A stretch of DNA of 64,000 nt, taken from Pegea sp. RAD2-039. Its lineage: Eukaryota > Chordata > Thaliacea > Salpida > Salpidae. Each line of letters starts with the position of its first letter. Positions within the stretch are counted from its first letter, which is position 1. Under the pieces are notes generated by a model. The model did not search any database and was not told the origin of the DNA. It was given only the letters and a program-made list of their open reading frames with translations. A program made the translations under genes and the position numbers. This document shows, one piece after another, positions 62,728-64,000 of this stretch. Location of the stretch: positions 1-64,000 of the forward strand of contig JAQGEQ010000123.1 in the NCBI GenBank assembly GCA_034620365.1, written 5' to 3'.

Positions 62728-64000
62728 CTGCCAATGATCAGTGACGCATGAAAGATTTTGAAATCATATAAATCGATTACTAAAATGGTGACCTAGCAAC
62801 AACTGTCGCTAGCAACCGGTAAAGCCGGTTGTCATGAAAATAAGGTTATAAATGAATAAGTGAATGAACGTTGAGAAGTTTTTATTGAGATAGCTACATA
62901 TTTATGTCAGGTGTTGACCACGTGACTTGCCCGCAAAAAAACAAGTCGTGATGAAAAGCAGCTTCAACAACAACCAAAACGGCTTCAATTAAATCAAGAA
63001 AAAGTGTTCTAGAAACTTCACTGACAACACTGATCAAAGTTTGACCTTTGAACTTCACTTTAAGAGGCGCTACACAATTAGTAGTAAACGTCATCACAGC
63101 TAAGAAGAAATGAATAATAAAGAAAAAAAAAACCGGTTGAAAAAAAAATATAAAAATACGCGCGCAATGCACACACGCGAACATAAGTTCACGTGGTTGG
63201 CTGGTTATGGTTGAGTGAACATGAAGGTTTAGAGAGCTATTAAAAGAGAAAAAGCGATGCTGCGCGCGCGCGCTTCTATTTTCGTGAGCTTTGTTTTGGT
63301 AACTGCATTTCTACACTTGAGCATGTGACTAATCTACTAGCGCTTATGATGTCAACAACATAAAGCGTTTTGTGACGTTTCTAAGTTTTGTGAGTGATTA
63401 ATTGAAATTGACTATTAAAAGTAACTTCGAGAAAGTATTAGTGACGTCATATGTGTGACGTCAGAGCAAGTTCAATCTGGATTGAGTTTTAAAGTTCAAA
63501 GGCGTTTTTTTTTAAACGGTAAATTACTTTCGACAAATATTTCTAATCAATTTAAAAATTTTTAGCAATTCAGTAAATTTATGGTGAACAAAAATTTACA
63601 AAATTATGTTGCCAAACAGAAATCATTAAAAAAATCCCAAAAAAATTATTTAAATTTTCAAAATAACTTTCACAAAATCACTAAAAGTTAATTGACATTG
63701 AAAATTATCTTAAACTTATAACAGCAAACCAATAACAGGAAAACGATAAACAACATCTAAAGTTGTGTTTATTCAATATCAAAATCAATTTTTGCAGTTT
63801 TATAAAACATCTGAGCTTTTATCTAAGGACTTTCACCTGATTTGGATTTTCAGCGACTTAAGATAATTGGTTGTCATCTCAGCAAATTTTTTACTGAGTT
63901 TTTACAAGTGGTTGTTGTTTAAAAAAAGATTTGTTTTTTAGAATAATATTATTGAAGTAATTAGCCGGAAACACAAAATAATGTTGCAGTATTTCAAACA
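62728..64000. other. Upstream region of the C-clamp gene
   Basis: The region is richer in CpG than the rest of the window between 62,750 and 63,480. It has repeated CTAGCAAC half-sites and an AACCGG-CCGGTT inverted repeat near 62,796-62,840, an E-box, alternating GC runs and paired TGACGTCA sites. The 96-codon minus-strand frame at 62,894-63,184 has no recognised similarity and may be leader sequence. Nothing is recognised beyond 63,490. Confidence 0.4.
63140..63470 (-). promoter_or_regulatory. Candidate promoter of the C-clamp gene
   Basis: This stretch contains TGACGTCA at 63,442-63,449 and 63,456-63,463 (14 bp start to start), an alternating purine-pyrimidine run TGCGCGCGCGCGCT at 63,260-63,273 and other CpG-containing words in otherwise CpG-poor DNA. 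It lies 0.45-0.75 kb upstream of the first usable ATG on the minus strand. Assignment as promoter is inference from composition and motifs. Confidence 0.4.

Noticed and set aside
62894-63184. 96-codon minus-strand frame as N-terminal exon of the C-clamp gene
   Set aside because: No similarity to the family's N-terminal region and no donor in a matching phase; more likely leader or promoter DNA.

Overview
This is an A+T-rich (roughly 70-75% by eye) eukaryotic window with short spliced exons, GT-AG introns, poly(A) signals and metazoan-specific gene families (ZP-domain protein, PTTG1IP, ZNF395/ZNF704-type C-clamp factor). It is therefore animal nuclear DNA, most likely from an invertebrate. A tunicate would fit the gene set and the small introns, but the sequence alone does not prove it.

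Layout. (1) 1-22,900 is a dense mosaic of the same few repeat modules in direct and inverted orientation. It contains foldback-type inverted repeats, a 2.1-kb and a 3.25-kb direct duplication, two 5'-truncated copies of one non-LTR retrotransposon (LINE) carried inside the 3.25-kb duplication, and about 32 copies of the palindrome TGACGTCA. (2) 22,900-26,430 holds diverged relics of those modules, then featureless A+T-rich DNA. (3) 26,430-40,660 is a satellite-rich segment. Two arrays of a 12-bp GATA/TCTA-type satellite (28.45-32.3 kb and 38.9-40.65 kb) sit among three rearranged copies of a longer repeat, an antisense LINE relic and an A/T-only 12-bp repeat. (4) 40.7-41.04 kb may hold the last exons of an unidentified plus-strand gene.

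(5) Three spliced genes follow, all on the minus strand. One encodes a secreted or membrane ZP-domain protein with an EGF-like module and a C-terminal transmembrane segment (44.8-47.14 kb, 10 coding exons, 445 aa). The second is a clear PTTG1IP homologue (48.65-50.36 kb, 5 coding exons, 197 aa). The third is a ZNF395/ZNF704/SLC2A4RG-family C-clamp transcription factor (55.99-62.7 kb, 6 coding exons, 397 aa) in which I cannot find the family's C2H2 finger. I assembled these models by hand; splice phases agree at every junction except one that needs a weak donor. The genes share strand but have large gaps and unrelated functions, so I see no operon-like cooperation. All three have a splice acceptor 17-32 nt upstream of the first usable ATG, which suggests 5'UTR introns or spliced-leader trans-splicing.

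Most long open frames in the window are artefacts. The LFIY and CLSI frames come from the 12-bp satellite and the INII frames from an A/T repeat.
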